From NCBI GenBank assembly GCA_021804705.1, contig JAJZHC010000067.1, forward strand, positions 1 to 7,144: 7,144 bases of DNA, written 5' to 3'. Both the position numbers and the translations under genes were made by a program. This DNA is from Pseudomonadota bacterium (GTDB taxonomy: Bacteria > Pseudomonadota > Gammaproteobacteria > Burkholderiales > Ferrovaceae). Of the stretch, positions 5,726 through 7,144 are shown piece after piece. The stretch's first letter is position 1; each line of letters begins with the position of its first letter. Below the pieces are notes generated by a model. That model was given only the letters and a program-made list of their open reading frames with translations. It searched no databases and was not told where the DNA came from.

Positions 5726-6882
5726 CCACCACCTTTGCCACCCCGCGCCTGCTGCGCTCTGAATACGACCTCACCCTGTTGTGGACCATCCTGGCCTTGC
5801 TGGCCCTGGGAGTGGTGATGGTGTATTCGGCGTCGATTGCTTCTGCCGAAGCCGATCGCCATATCGGTTACCGCTCCACCTACTTTTTCATGCGCCAGCT
5901 CGTCTACGTGGGTGTGGCCCTGCTGGCAGGGCTGGTGGCGTTCCAGGTACGCGTCGAGACCTGGCAGAAGTGGGCGCCCTACCTGTTCGGTGCTGGCCTG
6001 CTGGGGCTTGCCCTGGTGTTGATTCCGGGGTTGGGCAAGGAAGTCAACGGCAGCCGCCGCTGGTTGTCGCTCCTGGTGTTCAACCTGCAGCCCTCCGAAT
6101 TCATGAAATGCTTCGTGGTGCTGTATGCCGCCGATTACACCGTGCGCAAGGCCGCCTTCATGCACAGCTTCAAGAAGGGGTTTGTGCCCATGTTCATCGT
6201 CATGTTCCTGGTGGGTGCCCTGCTGCTGCGCGAGCCTGATTTCGGTGCGCTGGCCGTCATGACGGCCATTGCCGCGGCCATCCTGTTTCTGGGCGGACTC
6301 AACTGGCGTCTCTTCGTGGTGCTGATGGCGGTGCTGGCAGTGGGCTTCGTGCTGCTGGTGGTGTTGTCCCCGTACCGCTTCAACCGCCTCATCTGGTTCT
6401 GGAATCCCTGGGCCGATCCCTTCGGCAAGGGCTACCAGCTCACCCACGCATTGATTGCCTTTGGTCGCGGCGGCTGGTTTGGCGTGGGGCTTGGCGCCAG
6501 CGTGGAAAAGCAGCTCTACCTGCCCGAGGCCCATACCGATTTTCTGATGGCGGTGATTGCCGAAGAGCTGGGGTTCGTGGGCGTGGTGATCACCATTGTG
6601 CTGTTTGTATTCCTGGTGTGGCGGGCCTTTGCCATCGGCAATCGGGCCGCGTCCATGGAACGTTATTTTGCAGCGTTGACGGCGCAGGGCATCGGCGTCT
6701 GGATTGCCGTGCAAACAGTGGTCAACATGGGCGTGAATATGGGCATGCTGCCCACCAAGGGCCTGACCCTGCCGCTCCTGAGTTATGGCGGCAGCGGCAT
6801 CGTGGCCAATGTGGTGGCACTGGCGGTGCTGTTGCGCATCGATTACGAATCACGCCAGATGATGCGGGGGCGTGCCCCATGA
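5722..6882 (+). CDS. ftsW: FtsW, SEDS-family septal peptidoglycan glycosyltransferase
   Basis: This multi-spanning inner-membrane protein of the SEDS family polymerises lipid II at the division septum together with FtsI. The 386 residues have a short cytoplasmic N terminus and about ten hydrophobic segments. Family motifs include VMVYSAS near the first segment, NGSRRWLSL and NLQPSEFMK in the middle, PYRFNRL...NPWADPFGKGYQL, GRGGWFGVGLGAS, and YLPEAHTDF with D273, the conserved acidic residue known to be needed for polymerisation in this family. EELGFVG and LSYGGSGI follow. The location inside the dcw cluster between murD and murG favours FtsW over its paralogue RodA. ATG 5722 overlaps the murD stop (ATGA) with GGGGGA at 5710-5715, and the end overlaps murG the same way. 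It is somewhat shorter than E. coli FtsW (414). Confidence 0.97.
   Translation: MTTTFATPRLLRSEYDLTLLWTILALLALGVVMVYSASIASAEADRHIGYRSTYFFMRQLVYVGVALLAGLVAFQVRVETWQKWAPYLFGAGLLGLALVLIPGLGKEVNGSRRWLSLLVFNLQPSEFMKCFVVLYAADYTVRKAAFMHSFKKGFVPMFIVMFLVGALLLREPDFGALAVMTAIAAAILFLGGLNWRLFVVLMAVLAVGFVLLVVLSPYRFNRLIWFWNPWADPFGKGYQLTHALIAFGRGGWFGVGLGASVEKQLYLPEAHTDFLMAVIAEELGFVGVVITIVLFVFLVWRAFAIGNRAASMERYFAALTAQGIGVWIAVQTVVNMGVNMGMLPTKGLTLPLLSYGGSGIVANVVALAVLLRIDYESRQMMRGRAP
6866..6878 (+). promoter_or_regulatory. murG ribosome binding site within a small hairpin
   Basis: GGGGG at 6866-6870 is the likely Shine-Dalgarno for murG, 8 nt before ATG 6879. It can pair with CCCC at 6875-6878 to form a 4-bp GC stem directly before the start. 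Ribosomes finishing ftsW would open it, which fits translational coupling across the ATGA overlap. The stem is short and could be chance. Confidence 0.35.
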
Positions 6883-7144
6883 GCCGCTGCGCCCTGATCA
6901 TGGCAGGCGGTACTGGCGGCCACGTGTTTCCGGCATTGGCGCTGGCGCAGGAATTGCGTCTGGAAGGATGGCGGGTGGTGTGGTTGGGCACCCGTGCCGG
7001 CATCGAAGCGCGGCTCGTGCCCGAACAGGGCTTTGTACTCGAAACCATTTCCGTGGGCGGGCTGCGCGGCAAAGGCGTGTTGCGCGCCGTACTGGCGCCC
7101 CTGATGGTGCTGCTGGCCTGCGCCCAGAGCCTGATGGTCCTGTT
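6879..7144 (+). CDS. murG: MurG, lipid II synthase (UDP-GlcNAc transferase), N-terminal part
   Basis: MurG is a peripheral inner-membrane GT-B glycosyltransferase that adds GlcNAc from UDP-GlcNAc to lipid I, producing lipid II on the cytoplasmic face. The frame opens at ATG 6879, overlapping the ftsW stop (ATGA), and runs off the right edge after 88 codons and two bases. The N-terminal glycine-rich loop IMAGGTGGHVFPALALA (7-23) with H15 is diagnostic. It is followed by a second strand VVWLGT, the segment GIEARLVPEQGF, and GLRGKGVLRAVLAP, which resembles the hydrophobic and basic patch thought to contact the membrane. Nothing is abnormal in the visible part. The acceptor loop and the whole UDP-GlcNAc-binding C-terminal domain lie outside the window. 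Confidence 0.97.
   Translation, partial: MSRCALIMAGGTGGHVFPALALAQELRLEGWRVVWLGTRAGIEARLVPEQGFVLETISVGGLRGKGVLRAVLAPLMVLLACAQSLMVL

Noticed and set aside
5653..6714. Long open frame on the - strand opposite ftsW
   Set aside because: Its His/Gln-rich translation is the expected antisense of a membrane-protein gene, with no plausible start context.

Overview
The window is a slice of the dcw (division and cell wall) cluster, all on the + strand, in the order ftsI (3' end) - murE - murF - mraY - murD - ftsW - murG (5' end). The GC-rich coding sequence, this gene order and the protein sequences (DNPR-type meso-DAP MurE; MraY ending in a HHHFELKGW-like segment and FWIITIILVLAGLSTLKLR) point to a Gram-negative proteobacterium, most likely a betaproteobacterium. 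I cannot place it to genus.

Layout: ftsI ends at 247. murE (244-1773), murF (1770-3170), mraY (3196-4281), murD (4289-5725), ftsW (5722-6882) and murG (6879 to the right edge) follow. Four junctions are ATGA stop/start overlaps (ftsI/murE, murE/murF, murD/ftsW, ftsW/murG). The other two gaps are 25 and 7 nt. No promoter, terminator, RNA gene or unexplained stretch is visible, so this reads as the interior of one translationally coupled operon. Together the genes make lipid II: MurE, MurD and MurF are ligases on the UDP-MurNAc-peptide, MraY makes lipid I, and MurG makes lipid II. FtsW and FtsI then polymerise and cross-link septal peptidoglycan.

The main thing out of the ordinary is a short GC-rich repeat with a GGGGACAGACCCC / GGGGTCAGACCCC core, found inside the reading frames of all three complete Mur ligase genes. 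In murE it is a perfect 23-bp inverted repeat with a 3-nt loop (1008-1056). In murF it is a 15-bp palindrome (2030-2044). In murD it is a single half-site (5074-5089) inside an apparent 51-nt insert flanked by a 6-bp direct repeat. All copies keep the frame and lie away from the catalytic motifs. This looks like a small palindromic element, REP/RAYT-like or similar in behaviour to Rickettsia palindromic elements, that has been accepted into essential proteins. mraY, ftsW and the visible ends of ftsI and murG carry none.
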